Source: Paracidovorax anthurii (GTDB lineage Bacteria > Pseudomonadota > Gammaproteobacteria > Burkholderiales > Burkholderiaceae_C). Taken from it: a stretch of 64,000 bases of DNA. A program made the translations under genes and the position numbers. Below the pieces are notes generated by a model that was not told the origin of the DNA, did no database searches, and saw nothing but the letters and a program-made list of their open reading frames with translations. Of this stretch, positions 21,463 through 30,008 are shown piece after piece; position 1 is the first letter of the stretch; every line of letters begins with the position of its first letter. The DNA is taken from positions 1 through 64,000 of the forward strand of contig NZ_QLTA01000016.1 of the NCBI RefSeq assembly GCF_003269065.1, read 5' to 3'.

Positions 21463-22458
21463 TCAATCCAGTGAAATGCGGGCCGCGCGGATGATGCGGG
21501 CATTGTTCCGGGATTCCTCCGCGATCTGGCGCGCGAACTCCGCCGCCGTCCCGCCCGCGGGCACATTGTCCGTGGCGGCCAGGCGGGCGCGGAAGTCCGG
21601 CTGGGCCAGGGCCTTGTTGATCTCGGCATTCAGCCGCTCCAGCACCGGCGCGGGGGTGCGGGCGGGTGCGAAGATGCCGAACCGCGAGCTCAGGTTGGCG
21701 GGCGCCAGCCCCAGCTCCCTCAGGGTCGGAACCCCGGGCAGCGCGCCGATCCGCTCCGGGGCTCCGACCGCCAGCGCGCGCAGCTTCCCGGCCTGGATGT
21801 GCTGCATCACCGCCGATCCCGCGTTCGTGGACAGCACCTCGAACTGCCCGCTCAGCGCATCATTGATCTGCTGCCCGCCACCCTTGTAGGGCACATGCGT
21901 GATCCGCGCGTGGGTTCCCTGCATGATCTGTTCGAGCATGATGTGCCCCAGCGACGCCAGCCCCGACGTCGCCCAGCGCACCTCGCCCGGCCGCGCCTTG
22001 GCCAAGGCGATGAGCGCCTGGAAATCCGGAGCGGCCAGGGCCGGCGTGGCCAGCAGCAGCACCGGGGACACCATCACGCTGGCCACGGGCGCGATATCGC
22101 GCTCCGGGTCGAACGGCGACTTGCCCAGATGGGGGCTCAACGCCAGCGGGCTGATCGACGAGAAGCCCAGCGTATAGCCATCGGGCGGCGCCTTGGCGAC
22201 CATGTCCATGCCGATGGTGCCGCCCGCGCCGGCCTTGTTCTCCACCACCACGGGCGTGCCCAGTTGCACGGAGAGCCTCTCTCCCAGCGCCCGCGCCACC
22301 ACATCGCTCACGCCGCCCGCGGGGTACGCCACGACGATGCGCAGGGGCTTGGCGGGCCATGGAGAGGCCTGTGCGTGCAGGTGGGCCGGAGCCGCCCCCG
22401 CAAGAACGAGGGAAGCGCATACGGAGAGCATGCGCCGGCGAGAAAGCGATTCATTCAT
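21463..22458 (-). CDS. Bug/TctC family periplasmic binding protein
   Basis: The 331-residue protein opens MNESLSRRRMLSVCASLVLAG, a signal peptide with a twin-arginine-like RRR, cleaved near AHLHAQA. The mature part has the Bug-family signatures WPAKPLRIVVAYPAGGVSDVVAR and VVENKAGAGGTIG. These proteins capture carboxylates or aromatics for tripartite tricarboxylate transporters, though most copies in Comamonadaceae are orphans with no adjacent TctA/TctB, as here. The substrate is unknown. The start at 22458 is chosen because upstream in-frame residues are not signal-peptide-like. Confidence 0.9.
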   Translation of the reverse strand: MNESLSRRRMLSVCASLVLAGAAPAHLHAQASPWPAKPLRIVVAYPAGGVSDVVARALGERLSVQLGTPVVVENKAGAGGTIGMDMVAKAPPDGYTLGFSSISPLALSPHLGKSPFDPERDIAPVASVMVSPVLLLATPALAAPDFQALIALAKARPGEVRWATSGLASLGHIMLEQIMQGTHARITHVPYKGGGQQINDALSGQFEVLSTNAGSAVMQHIQAGKLRALAVGAPERIGALPGVPTLRELGLAPANLSSRFGIFAPARTPAPVLERLNAEINKALAQPDFRARLAATDNVPAGGTAAEFARQIAEESRNNARIIRAARISLD

Positions 22459-22562
22459 GGAAAACCATCCCGGCAAAGCCAACAACGGGGGGATTGTGCG
22501 CCGCTGCACCAGCCTCGCCCCTGCATGTCCCTCGATCTCGGGATCCATGATGGGTCTGTCGC

Positions 22563-23468
22563 TCACCCCCTCGGGTGGTGCTGGGCGTGCAGCGCCTTGA
22601 GCCGCTCGCGCGCCACGTGGGTATAGATCGTGGTGGTCGAAATATCGGCATGCCCGAGCAGCAGTTGCACCACGCGCAGATCCGCGCCGTGGTTGAGCAG
22701 ATGGGTGGCGAAAGCATGGCGCAGCGTGTGCGGCGACAGCGCCACGGTGATGCCGACCGACTGGGCGTGCTTCTTGACGATCACCCAGAACATGGCACGC
22801 GTCATGCCCGCGCCACGCCGCGTCACGAAGAGGTCATCGGTCTGCTGGCCCGCCAGAATGGCGCCCCGGGCGTCCTCCAGATAGCGCTGCAGCCACTCGG
22901 CGGCCACCTCGCCGAAAGGCACGAGGCGCTCCTTGCTGCCCTTGCCCATGATGCGCAGCACGCCCTCGTTCAAGCCCACGTGGAAGGTCTTGAGCGTGAC
23001 CAGTTCGGTGACCCGCAGGCCGCTCGCGTACATGAGTTCCAGCATCGCGCGGTCGCGCAGCCCCAGGGGCTCCCCCACGTCGGGGGCCTGCAGCAGCGCC
23101 TCCACCTGGGACGCGGACAGTGTCTTGGGCACGCGCAGCGGCTGGCGCGCGGCCTGCATGCGGCCGGTGGGATCGGCGGCGATGCGCCGCTCGCGCAGCG
23201 CCCAGTGGAAGTAGCGGCGCAGCACCGTGAGGCGGCGGTTGGCGGACGTCGCGCGCGTCTCGGCGTGGCGCGCCGCGAAATAGGCCTGGAGATGGTGCTC
23301 CTGCGTGCCATTGAGCCCGAGCCCCGGCGCCTGAAGCTCCAGCCACTGTGCATATAGCGACAGATCGCGCCGGTACGCCGCCAGCGTGTTGCGGGAGAGG
23401 CCATCCTCCAGCCACAGCGCATCGATGAACGCATCGATGGCGGCCTGGCTGTCCTGCGAAACGGTCAT
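22563..23468 (-). CDS. xerD: Site-specific tyrosine recombinase XerD
   Basis: The 301-residue recombinase resolves chromosome dimers at dif with XerC and FtsK. The N-terminal SAM-like core-binding domain (about 5-90) is followed by the catalytic domain with all active residues visible: Arg in YASGLRVTELV, Lys in MGKGSKERLVPFG, HxxR in SPHTLRHAFATHL, His in LLGHADIST and the nucleophile Tyr in TTTIYTHV. Length equals the family norm. There is no integrase-like mobile context, so it is the chromosomal XerD. Immediately upstream are three tandem 83-85 bp repeats. Confidence 0.96.
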   Translation of the reverse strand: MTVSQDSQAAIDAFIDALWLEDGLSRNTLAAYRRDLSLYAQWLELQAPGLGLNGTQEHHLQAYFAARHAETRATSANRRLTVLRRYFHWALRERRIAADPTGRMQAARQPLRVPKTLSASQVEALLQAPDVGEPLGLRDRAMLELMYASGLRVTELVTLKTFHVGLNEGVLRIMGKGSKERLVPFGEVAAEWLQRYLEDARGAILAGQQTDDLFVTRRGAGMTRAMFWVIVKKHAQSVGITVALSPHTLRHAFATHLLNHGADLRVVQLLLGHADISTTTIYTHVARERLKALHAQHHPRG

Positions 23469-23502
23469 CGCCCGACCTTAGCACGGGCCACGTCCGCGCC
23501 AT

Positions 23503-23753
23503 GATGAGAAAGGCCCCCACGCTCCCCTCGCTGCGCGGGGTCGCTGCCCCCCAAGGGGGCGTTTTTCATCTTGGGGCGGCCCGGCGATGAAAACTGGCCC
23601 CCACGCTCCCTCGCTGCGCGGGGTCGCTGCCCCCCAGGGGGGCGTTTTTCATCTTGGGGCGGCCCGGCGATGAGAAAGAAGCCCCCACGCTCCCTCGCTG
23701 CGCGGAGTCGCTGCCCCCCCAAGGGGGTGTTTTTCATCTTGGGGCGGCCCGGC
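23503..23753. repeat. Three tandem 83-85 bp GC-rich repeats
   Basis: Copies lie at 23503-23585, 23586-23668 and 23669-23753, with a partial fourth starting at 23754. Each begins GATGA(G/A)AA, continues GCCCCCACGCTCC, then CTCGCTGCGCGG, then a hairpin CCCCCC-AA-GGGGGC, and ends TTTTTCATCTTGGGGCGG-CCCGGC. The copies are nearly identical, implying recent amplification. They fill the gap between the start of xerD and the end of the second TctC gene (both minus strand). There are no unique spacers, so this is not CRISPR. Confidence 0.9.
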
Positions 23754-23827
23754 GATGAAAAAAGGCCACGGTGCTTCGGCAAGCGCCATGGCCTCGGGAT
23801 ATCAGGCGCGACGGCCCGGGCGGCCCG

Positions 23828-24790
23828 TCAATCCAGCACGAGCTTCTGCTTTTGCACCACCGACTTGTAGACCTCGAACTCGGCCTTGATCTGCTCGGCG
23901 AACTGCTCGGGCGTGTTGCCGACGATGAGGGAGCCCGTGTCCTCGATGCGCTTGCGCACGGCGGGGTCCTCCAGCGCCTTGCGAACACCGGCGTTGATCT
24001 TGTCGACGACGTCCTTGGGCAGGCCCTTCGGCCCCAGGATGCCGTAGTAGGCCATGCGGTTCACGGGCTCCAGCCCCACCTCCTTGAACGTCGGCACGTT
24101 GGGCAGTGCCGCGATGCGCTGCGGCGCGGCCACCACGATGGGCACGAGGCGGTTGTCCTTGATGAAGGGCAGCGTGGAGGGGAAGTTGTCGAAGATGATG
24201 GGAACCTGCCCCGCCACGGTATCGTTGAGCGCGGGGCCGGCCCCCCGATAAGGGATGTGGGTGACGAAGGTGTTGGTGAGGCTCTTGTAGAGCTCCATCT
24301 GCAAGTGGCCGATGCCGCCGGTGCCCGAGGTCGAGTACGAATACTTGCCCGGCACCTTCTTGATTTCGGCAAAGAAGCTCTTGTAGTCCTTGGCCGGGAA
24401 ATTGGGGTTCACCGCGATGATGTTCGGCGTCGCGGCGATGTTGATGATCGGCGTGAAGTCGGTCAGCGGGTTGTAGGTGATGCGCGGGTTGATGGCCGGA
24501 TTGGCCGCCGTCGTGGACACGGTCGCGATGCCCAGCGAATAGCCATCCGGCGTGGCCTTGGCGGTTTCAGCGGCGCCGATGATGCCACCGCCACCGCCCC
24601 GGTTGTCCACCACCACCGGCTGACCCAGCGCACGCGACAGCGGATCGGCGATCACGCGCGCGATGATGTCGGTGGTGCCGCCGGGTGCGAAGGGCACCAC
24701 CAGCTTGATCGGCTTGGAAGGATAGGCTTGCGCCCAGGCGCAGCCTGCTGCGGCGAAGAGGGCGAATCCAACCCAGTTTCGGCGGTGCAT
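23828..24790 (-). CDS. Bug/TctC family periplasmic binding protein, second copy
   Basis: The 320-residue protein has a signal peptide ([20 protein letters not shown]) and then [24 protein letters not shown] and [21 protein letters not shown], the ligand-binding loops of Bug proteins. It ends in a QKLVLD helix. A good ribosome site (AAGGAG) sits 8 bases before the ATG at 24790. It shares strand and spacing with the TSUP permease and carbamoyltransferase genes upstream, so it may supply substrate recognition for that small catabolic cluster (inference). Confidence 0.9.
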   Translation of the reverse strand: MHRRNWVGFALFAAAGCAWAQAYPSKPIKLVVPFAPGGTTDIIARVIADPLSRALGQPVVVDNRGGGGGIIGAAETAKATPDGYSLGIATVSTTAANPAINPRITYNPLTDFTPIINIAATPNIIAVNPNFPAKDYKSFFAEIKKVPGKYSYSTSGTGGIGHLQMELYKSLTNTFVTHIPYRGAGPALNDTVAGQVPIIFDNFPSTLPFIKDNRLVPIVVAAPQRIAALPNVPTFKEVGLEPVNRMAYYGILGPKGLPKDVVDKINAGVRKALEDPAVRKRIEDTGSLIVGNTPEQFAEQIKAEFEVYKSVVQKQKLVLD

Positions 24791-24979
24791 GAACAATCTC
24801 CTTGTAACTGCATGAAAACGATGATCGCGCATCCTAAGCGCTGATGCGCGACCATCGCCCCATGCAGCCCCTCCCTGGATGAGGAAATACCCGCATCCAT
24901 TGCACTCTGTATCAACTGATTGAAATTCTTCGCGCCCCGGCACCGCCGGTCGGCCAAGACTCTCGGGCCCTGCCCGGCA

Positions 24980-25744
24980 TCACGCAGGGGCCATGGCATC
25001 CCACAACAATTTGGCGCCCAGCAGCACGGTGAACACCAGGAAAACGGCCTTCATGCGCGGCGGGGGCAGCGTCTTGGCGGTCCAGGCCCCCATCACCCCG
25101 CCCACCGCGCAGCCCAGCAGCAGCGGAATGCCCAGATGGAAGTTGATGACGCCGCTGCTCGCGAACGTGCTCACCGATGCCCCGACCACGAGCAGGTTGA
25201 TGCGCGTCATCACCGAAGCACTTTCGGAGAACGTGAGGCCGAAGAAATGCATGAGCGCGAAGATGAGGAAAGTGCCGAATCCGGCCCCGAAGAAGCCGGA
25301 GTACACGCACAGCGCGAACACCGTGATGACGCCGGCGGCCGGGATGCGGACCATGGCCCTCCCGGAGGCCCGCGAGTCCGCCGACAGGTCGGTGCGATAG
25401 GTGATCCACAGCACGGCCGTCATCAGCACGACGACCATGAACTTGAGGAACCGCTCGTCCATTCCGGTGACCAGCAGCGAGCCCGTCACGGAGCCCGCGA
25501 CGCACAGCGGCCAAAGAATCCAGGGCACCGCCACCTCCGTGCGCTGGCCCTGGCGGTGCGTCAGGGCGCCGGTGACGAAGGAGCCGATCAGGGCGAACTT
25601 GACGGTCGCGATCGCAGTGGCGGCAGGCTGCCCCATGAGCAGCAGGAGCGGCACGCCCAGCGTCACGCCGCCCCCCACCGTGACAGCGACGATTCCCACG
25701 ACGCCCCCCAATCCGGCGAGCGCGGCAGTCCAGAGCATCACCAT
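24980..25744 (-). CDS. TauE/SafE (TSUP) family membrane permease
   Basis: The 254-residue protein has about eight hydrophobic segments and the duplicated glycine-rich motif of the family: GGVVGIVAVTVGGGVTLGVPLLL at the N-terminus and GFFGAGFGTFLIFALM in the middle. TSUP proteins export or import organosulfonates, sulfite and other organic anions. The start MVMLWTAALAG (25744) overlaps the end of the carbamoyltransferase gene by 7 bases, so the two are translationally coupled, which suggests that it moves the substrate or product of that enzyme. Confidence 0.88.
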   Translation of the reverse strand: MVMLWTAALAGLGGVVGIVAVTVGGGVTLGVPLLLLMGQPAATAIATVKFALIGSFVTGALTHRQGQRTEVAVPWILWPLCVAGSVTGSLLVTGMDERFLKFMVVVLMTAVLWITYRTDLSADSRASGRAMVRIPAAGVITVFALCVYSGFFGAGFGTFLIFALMHFFGLTFSESASVMTRINLLVVGASVSTFASSGVINFHLGIPLLLGCAVGGVMGAWTAKTLPPPRMKAVFLVFTVLLGAKLLWDAMAPA

Positions 25745-26772
25745 GCGAGATAAGGCTCCGAAGAGGGCACGGACGCGATGTCCATGCACATGCTCTGTCC
25801 CATCAGCGCCGCCGCGGACAGACGGGAGCGACCGAGGTACCGCTGGAGAACCGCCATGCGCACGGCCACGCCGCTGGCCGCCTGCCGGAAATAGTGGTTG
25901 AAAGGCGTGTCGTCCAGGTCTTCCGCCAGTTCCTGGCCGCGGGGCAGGCAGTGCATCACGGCGACCTCGGCCGCGGCGCGGCGCATCAGGCTCCGGTGCA
26001 CGCGGCATCGGCGCAGCTGTTCCTCGTACGTGGCAAGGTCGCGGTACTGCTCGCGCTGCACGCGCACGACGTAGAGCACATCGATCTGGTCGAGCATGTC
26101 GGCCACGCTCGCATGCTCGTGCACCGCCGTGCCTGCCACGTCGGACAGCGGCTGCAGCTCTGCCGAGGAGGCATCCGCGTCCACGTCTCCCACCGCATCC
26201 ACCGCGTGGATCTGCACATCGCGGAACCGGCGCAGGCCGCACAGCAGCGACTTGGCCGCGCGCGAGTAGCGCAGCCCCCCGGCAATGCCCACGCGCAACC
26301 CGTCCAGGACACCGAAGTGCTTGCGCATCGTGTAGAGGTCGATGAGCGTCTGCGTGGGATGCCGGCCCTGGCCTTCGCCCGCGTTGATGAGGGGGACATC
26401 CACCACCTCGGCCATGCGCTCCATCACGCCGTCCTGCGCGTGCCGCGCCACCACCAGGTCCGCGTAATAGCCCGCCATGCGCACGGTGTCGGCCACGCTC
26501 TCGCCAAGCCCCACGCGCGTGGTCTGCATGTCGCCGACGCTCAGGACCTTCGCGCCCAGCCGGTGCGCTGCGGACTCGAAGCTGAGGCGGGTGCGCGTGC
26601 TGGGCTCGAAAAACACCGTGCACACCAGCATGCCGTTGAGGCTGTATGTGAATTCCCCGGGATAGCGGCGGACGTCTTCCGCCGCGCCGAGCAGGTTCTC
26701 GATGTCTCCGCGCGTCCAGTCCTCGATGGACACGAAATTCCGGGAAACCATGCGCGGGGAAGAGGCGCGCAT
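25738..26772 (-). CDS. Aspartate carbamoyltransferase paralogue with an altered 80s loop
   Basis: The 344-residue protein aligns with PyrB. It has the carbamoyl-phosphate loop FEPSTRTRLSFE, Arg in VVARHAQDG, INAGEGQGRHPTQTLIDLY, the Arg/Gln pair in YVVRVQREQ and the C-terminal HCLPRGQELAEDLDDTPFNHYF. Two features differ: the 80s loop reads QTTRVGLGESVADT where PyrB has Ser and Lys-Lys before GE-ADT, and the HPLPR turn is HCLPR. The substrate may therefore not be aspartate. ATG at 26772 or 26751 are both possible. It is divergent from a LysR regulator and coupled to a TSUP permease, unlike a biosynthetic pyrB. Confidence 0.8.
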   Translation of the reverse strand: MRASSPRMVSRNFVSIEDWTRGDIENLLGAAEDVRRYPGEFTYSLNGMLVCTVFFEPSTRTRLSFESAAHRLGAKVLSVGDMQTTRVGLGESVADTVRMAGYYADLVVARHAQDGVMERMAEVVDVPLINAGEGQGRHPTQTLIDLYTMRKHFGVLDGLRVGIAGGLRYSRAAKSLLCGLRRFRDVQIHAVDAVGDVDADASSAELQPLSDVAGTAVHEHASVADMLDQIDVLYVVRVQREQYRDLATYEEQLRRCRVHRSLMRRAAAEVAVMHCLPRGQELAEDLDDTPFNHYFRQAASGVAVRMAVLQRYLGRSRLSAAALMGQSMCMDIASVPSSEPYLAW

Positions 26773-26874
26773 GGGTCCGTCAACGGGCAAGGGGCGGGGG
26801 CACTGCAACACTGGAAACAAACTTGTTGTGCGAAGGGACAAACTTTCTGCTTCAATCTTCCTGCCGGCTCTTTC

Positions 26875-26898
26875 ATAAGAGAAGGTTTTATTTCTTAT
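26875..26898. promoter_or_regulatory. Probable LysR operator between divergent genes
   Basis: The perfect inverted repeat ATAAGA-N12-TCTTAT is centred in the AT-rich 145-base gap between the carbamoyltransferase and LysR genes. Its position 20 bases before the LysR start fits an autoregulated, divergently acting LysR site. Family knowledge supports the idea; binding is not shown. Confidence 0.6.
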
Positions 26899-26917
26899 AC
26901 GAACCATAAAAATTATC

Positions 26918-27829
26918 TTGGACACAACCATCGATCTAGAGCAGCTACGCACCTTTTCGCTGGTGCTTGAGCTGGGGAGTTTCTCCGCGGCGGCAGAGCG
27001 GCTGGGCTTGACACAGCCGGCCGTCAGTGTGCAAGTCAAGAAGCTGGAGCGTTCGCTGTCCGTGCGGCTGGTGGAGCGGGTGGGCCGGCGCGTCAGCGCC
27101 ACGCCCGCGGGCGCCGACCTGCTCGCCCAGGTGCCGCACGTGGCGACGGCGGTCGCCAACGCGGTCAGCGCGGCCACCTTCCACGCGGCGGGCGTGTCGG
27201 GCACGGTGCGGCTGGGCACGGGGCTCACGCCCTGCCTCTACTTCCTGCCGTCCGTGCTGCGCGATCTGCGCAAGCGATACCCCTCGCTGCAGATCGTGGT
27301 GAGCACGGGCAACACGGAAGACTATGTCCGCCAGATCGAGGGCAACATCGTCGATGTCGCCCTGGTCACGCTGCCGGTCACCTCCCGCGCCCTCGCCGCC
27401 ACGCCGGTGCTGGAGGACGACTTCGTCGCCATCTGCCGGCGCGGCACCTGCGACTGGCCGGCCACCGTCACCGCGGAGATGCTGAACGAGCAGCCCCTCG
27501 TGAAGCTCGGCACGGGCACCACCACGCGCACGCTGGTCGATGACTGGCTGCGCCAGGGGGGCGGCCCGCTGGGCACGCCGGTGATGGAGTTCGACAGCGT
27601 CGAAGCCATCAAGGCGATGGTGGCCGCGGGGCTCGGCTGCGCGGTGCTCCCGCGCATGGCCGTGACCGGATCGGGCAAGCACAAGGACCTGGACATGCGC
27701 CCGCTGCGCCCCCGCCTCAAGCGCACGCTGGCATTCATCCTGCGCCAGGACAAGCCCGTGAACCGGGGCCTGAAGAAAGTGCTCGAGGCCATCGTGGACG
27801 GCGCCAAGGCCATCAAGGCCAAGGATTGA
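26918..27829 (+). CDS. LysR-family transcriptional regulator
   Basis: The 303-residue protein has the N-terminal winged helix (LEQLRTFSLVLELGSFSAAAERLGLTQPAVSVQVKKLE, residues 7-45) and a periplasmic-binding-like effector domain (about 93-295). It starts at TTG (26918), the only start consistent with the conserved N-terminus. Divergent placement and the palindrome at 26875-26898 indicate that it controls the carbamoyltransferase/permease operon in response to a small-molecule ligand not identifiable from sequence. Confidence 0.92.
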   Translation: MDTTIDLEQLRTFSLVLELGSFSAAAERLGLTQPAVSVQVKKLERSLSVRLVERVGRRVSATPAGADLLAQVPHVATAVANAVSAATFHAAGVSGTVRLGTGLTPCLYFLPSVLRDLRKRYPSLQIVVSTGNTEDYVRQIEGNIVDVALVTLPVTSRALAATPVLEDDFVAICRRGTCDWPATVTAEMLNEQPLVKLGTGTTTRTLVDDWLRQGGGPLGTPVMEFDSVEAIKAMVAAGLGCAVLPRMAVTGSGKHKDLDMRPLRPRLKRTLAFILRQDKPVNRGLKKVLEAIVDGAKAIKAKD

Positions 27830-27830
27830 G

Positions 27831-27845
27831 AGGGGGCATCCCCCT
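27831..27845 (+). terminator. Short GC hairpin after the LysR gene
   Basis: AGGGGG-CAT-CCCCCT starts 2 bases after the LysR stop codon and is followed by only two T residues. It is a plausible weak terminator. Confidence 0.45.
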
Positions 27846-27932
27846 TTGCCCCTCGTCTCGCCGCGCTGAGCGCTGCGGGGAAGGGGCCGCCGGTGCGCGC
27901 CGGCCTGCGCGCGCGCCGGGTATCCTGCGCCG

Positions 27933-28841
27933 GTGAACTACGCCCAGCTTCTCTTTCCCGACTTCTCCCTCATCCTCTTCGGATACCTCGTCTGCCGGTA
28001 CACGCCGCTCAACCGCTCGGTCTGGCAGCCGGTCGAGAGCCTCGTGTATTACCTGCTCTTTCCGGTGCTGCTGTTCCAGTCCATCGTGAAGAGCCCGATC
28101 CAGATCGGCGAAGCGTCGGGGCTGATCGCGGCCGGGGTGCTCACGGGCCTGTGCGGCATCGGGCTCGCCTACCTGCTGCCCCACGTGCCGGGGCTGGCGG
28201 GCCGGATCGATGAACGCGACCACGCGGCGAGCGCGCAGGTGGCGTTCCGCTTCAATTCCTTCATCGGGCTGGCGCTCGCGGAACGGCTGGCGGGCGCCCA
28301 GGGGCTGCTGCTCATCGCCGTGCTCATCGGCGTGTGCGTGCCGCTCTTCAACATCGCGGCGGTCTGGCCGATGGCCCTCGCGGCGCGCCAGGGGTTCCTG
28401 AAGGAGCTGGCGCGCAACCCGCTGATCATCGCCACGGCCTCGGGGCTGGTCGCCAACCTGCTGGGCTTTCGCATCCCCGCCTGGATGGAGCCGTCGGTGA
28501 ACCGCGTGGGCGCGGCATCGATCGCCCTGGGGCTCATGTCGGCGGGCGCGGGCATGCAGCTCGGGCTGCTGGCGCGCAGCAAGCTGCTGTCGGCCTCGGT
28601 GCTGGCCATCCGGCACCTGGTGCAGCCGCTGGTGGCCTGCGCGATGGCGAGGTGGATGGGCCTGGACACCGTGCAGGCCACCGTGCTGCTCGCCTTCTCG
28701 GCCCTGCCCACCGCATCGACCTGCTACGTGCTGGCAGCGCGCATGGGCTACAACGGACCGTACGTGGCCGGCCTGGTGACGCTGTCCACGGTGCTGGGCG
28801 TGGTCAGCCTGCCGTTCGCGCTGGGCGTGCTGGGCCCCTGA
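27933..28841 (+). CDS. AEC (auxin efflux carrier) family transporter
   Basis: The 302-residue membrane protein shows about eight to ten hydrophobic helices, a domain boundary near residue 160 and the paired-repeat layout of AEC transporters (AQLLFPDFSLILFGYLVCRY at the start; LLAFSALPTASTCYVLAARMGY near residue 255). Members export carboxylates such as malate or malonate and other small organic acids. The GTG at 27933 is the first start that keeps the first helix. No metabolic neighbour hints at the substrate. Confidence 0.88.
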   Translation: MNYAQLLFPDFSLILFGYLVCRYTPLNRSVWQPVESLVYYLLFPVLLFQSIVKSPIQIGEASGLIAAGVLTGLCGIGLAYLLPHVPGLAGRIDERDHAASAQVAFRFNSFIGLALAERLAGAQGLLLIAVLIGVCVPLFNIAAVWPMALAARQGFLKELARNPLIIATASGLVANLLGFRIPAWMEPSVNRVGAASIALGLMSAGAGMQLGLLARSKLLSASVLAIRHLVQPLVACAMARWMGLDTVQATVLLAFSALPTASTCYVLAARMGYNGPYVAGLVTLSTVLGVVSLPFALGVLGP

Positions 28842-28858
28842 CCGCCGCGGAGCCATTC

Positions 28859-28901
28859 GCTACCATTTTCGCAGCAAAGAACCTAGCAAATCCGGCGACT
28901 A
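28859..28901 (-). repeat. 43-bp dispersed repeat, copy 3 (overlaps queG stop)
   Basis: On the minus strand it runs TAGTCGCCGGATTT... to GAAAATGGTAGC, again exactly 43 bases. Its first three bases are the TAG stop codon of queG, so the element has set the end of that protein. The terminal hairpin is weaker than in other copies. Confidence 0.7.
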
Positions 28902-30008
28902 GGGAGCCTTTTCACCCAAAGCCCAGGCCACATGCTCGCGCACGAGCGCGCTCGGGTCTTCGGCGCGCGAGGCCAGCGCGGCGCGCAGCGTGGGGTCGTG
29001 CGTGGCGCGCAGCGCGTTGCCCAGCGCCACGGCCACGTTGCGCAGCCACCGCTCATGCCCGATGCGGCGGATCGGCCCACCCTCGGTCCTGCGCAGGAAG
29101 GTGGGCTCGTCCCACGCGAACCACTCGGCCAGGGGCCGGCCCGCGAGGTCCGGCCGCTCGTCGAAGTCGGGCAACCGGCTCGGCTGCGCGAACTTGTTCC
29201 AGGGACACGCGAGCTGGCAGTCGTCGCAGCCGTACACGCGGTTGCCCATCAGGGGCCGCATCGCCTCGGGGATCGGCCCCGCGTGCTCGATGGTGAGGTA
29301 GGAGATGCAGCGGCGCGCATCCACACGGTGCGGCGCAACGATGGCCTGCGTGGGGCAGACATCGATGCAGGCCTGGCAGGAGCCGCAGTGCGCGGTGACG
29401 GGCTCGCTGGGCGCGAGCGGCAGATCGACGTAGATCTCGCCCAGGAAGAACATCGAGCCGGCCTCGCGGTTGAGCACCAGCGTGTGCTTGCCGCGCCAGC
29501 CCTGCCCGCTGCGCCGCGCCAGCTCGGCCTCCAGTACGGGCGCGGAGTCGGTGAACACGCGGTGGCCGAACGGCCCGATGGCGGCGGCGATGCGGTCCGC
29601 GAGCTTCTGCAGCCGGGCGCGCAGCACCTTGTGGTAATCCCGCCCCCGGGCATAGACCGAGACGATGCCCTCGCGCGGGCGCTCCAGCCGCGCGAACTCG
29701 ACCGCCTGCCATCCGGCGCCGCCCTCCTCGCCCTCCCGGGCCGCGCCCCGGTCCAGCGTGGCGTGCGGCAGGTAGTCCATGCGCGCGGTGATCACGCTCA
29801 CCGTGCCCGGCACCAGCTCGGCCGGGCGGGCGCGCCTGAGGCCGTGCGCCTCCATGTAATGCATCTCGCCATGGAACCCTTGGGCCAGCCATTGCATCAA
29901 TCCCGGCTCCGCGGACGACAAATCCACGCCGGCGATGCCGATTTGGGAAAATCCCAGCTCGCGGGCCCAGCCTTGCATTTGAGGAACGAGTTGACTGCTG
30001 CACGACAT
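28899..30008 (-). CDS. queG: Epoxyqueuosine reductase
   Basis: The 369-residue iron-sulfur enzyme converts epoxyqueuosine to queuosine in tRNA anticodons, with cobalamin as cofactor. Two ferredoxin-type clusters are complete: CGSCQACIDVCPTQAI (near residue 205) and GCDDCQLACPWN (near 255). The catalytic Asp of the family is in VFTDSAPVLE. A HEAT-like C-terminus (LRNVAVALGNALRATHDPTLRAAL) follows. The 5' end overlaps the divergent tsaE gene by 18 bases, and the stop codon falls inside a 43-bp repeat. Confidence 0.94.
   Translation of the reverse strand: MSCSSQLVPQMQGWARELGFSQIGIAGVDLSSAEPGLMQWLAQGFHGEMHYMEAHGLRRARPAELVPGTVSVITARMDYLPHATLDRGAAREGEEGGAGWQAVEFARLERPREGIVSVYARGRDYHKVLRARLQKLADRIAAAIGPFGHRVFTDSAPVLEAELARRSGQGWRGKHTLVLNREAGSMFFLGEIYVDLPLAPSEPVTAHCGSCQACIDVCPTQAIVAPHRVDARRCISYLTIEHAGPIPEAMRPLMGNRVYGCDDCQLACPWNKFAQPSRLPDFDERPDLAGRPLAEWFAWDEPTFLRRTEGGPIRRIGHERWLRNVAVALGNALRATHDPTLRAALASRAEDPSALVREHVAWALGEKAP

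Noticed and set aside
22563-23468. Phage or island integrase
   Set aside because: Length, motifs and lack of att sites or cargo fit chromosomal XerD.
23503-23753. CRISPR array
   Set aside because: The repeats are contiguous 83-85 bp units without unique spacers and have no cas genes nearby.
25738-26772. Ornithine carbamoyltransferase (argF)
   Set aside because: Despite an HCLPR turn, the HPTQTLIDLY, RVQREQ and DDTPFNHYF segments follow PyrB rather than ArgF.
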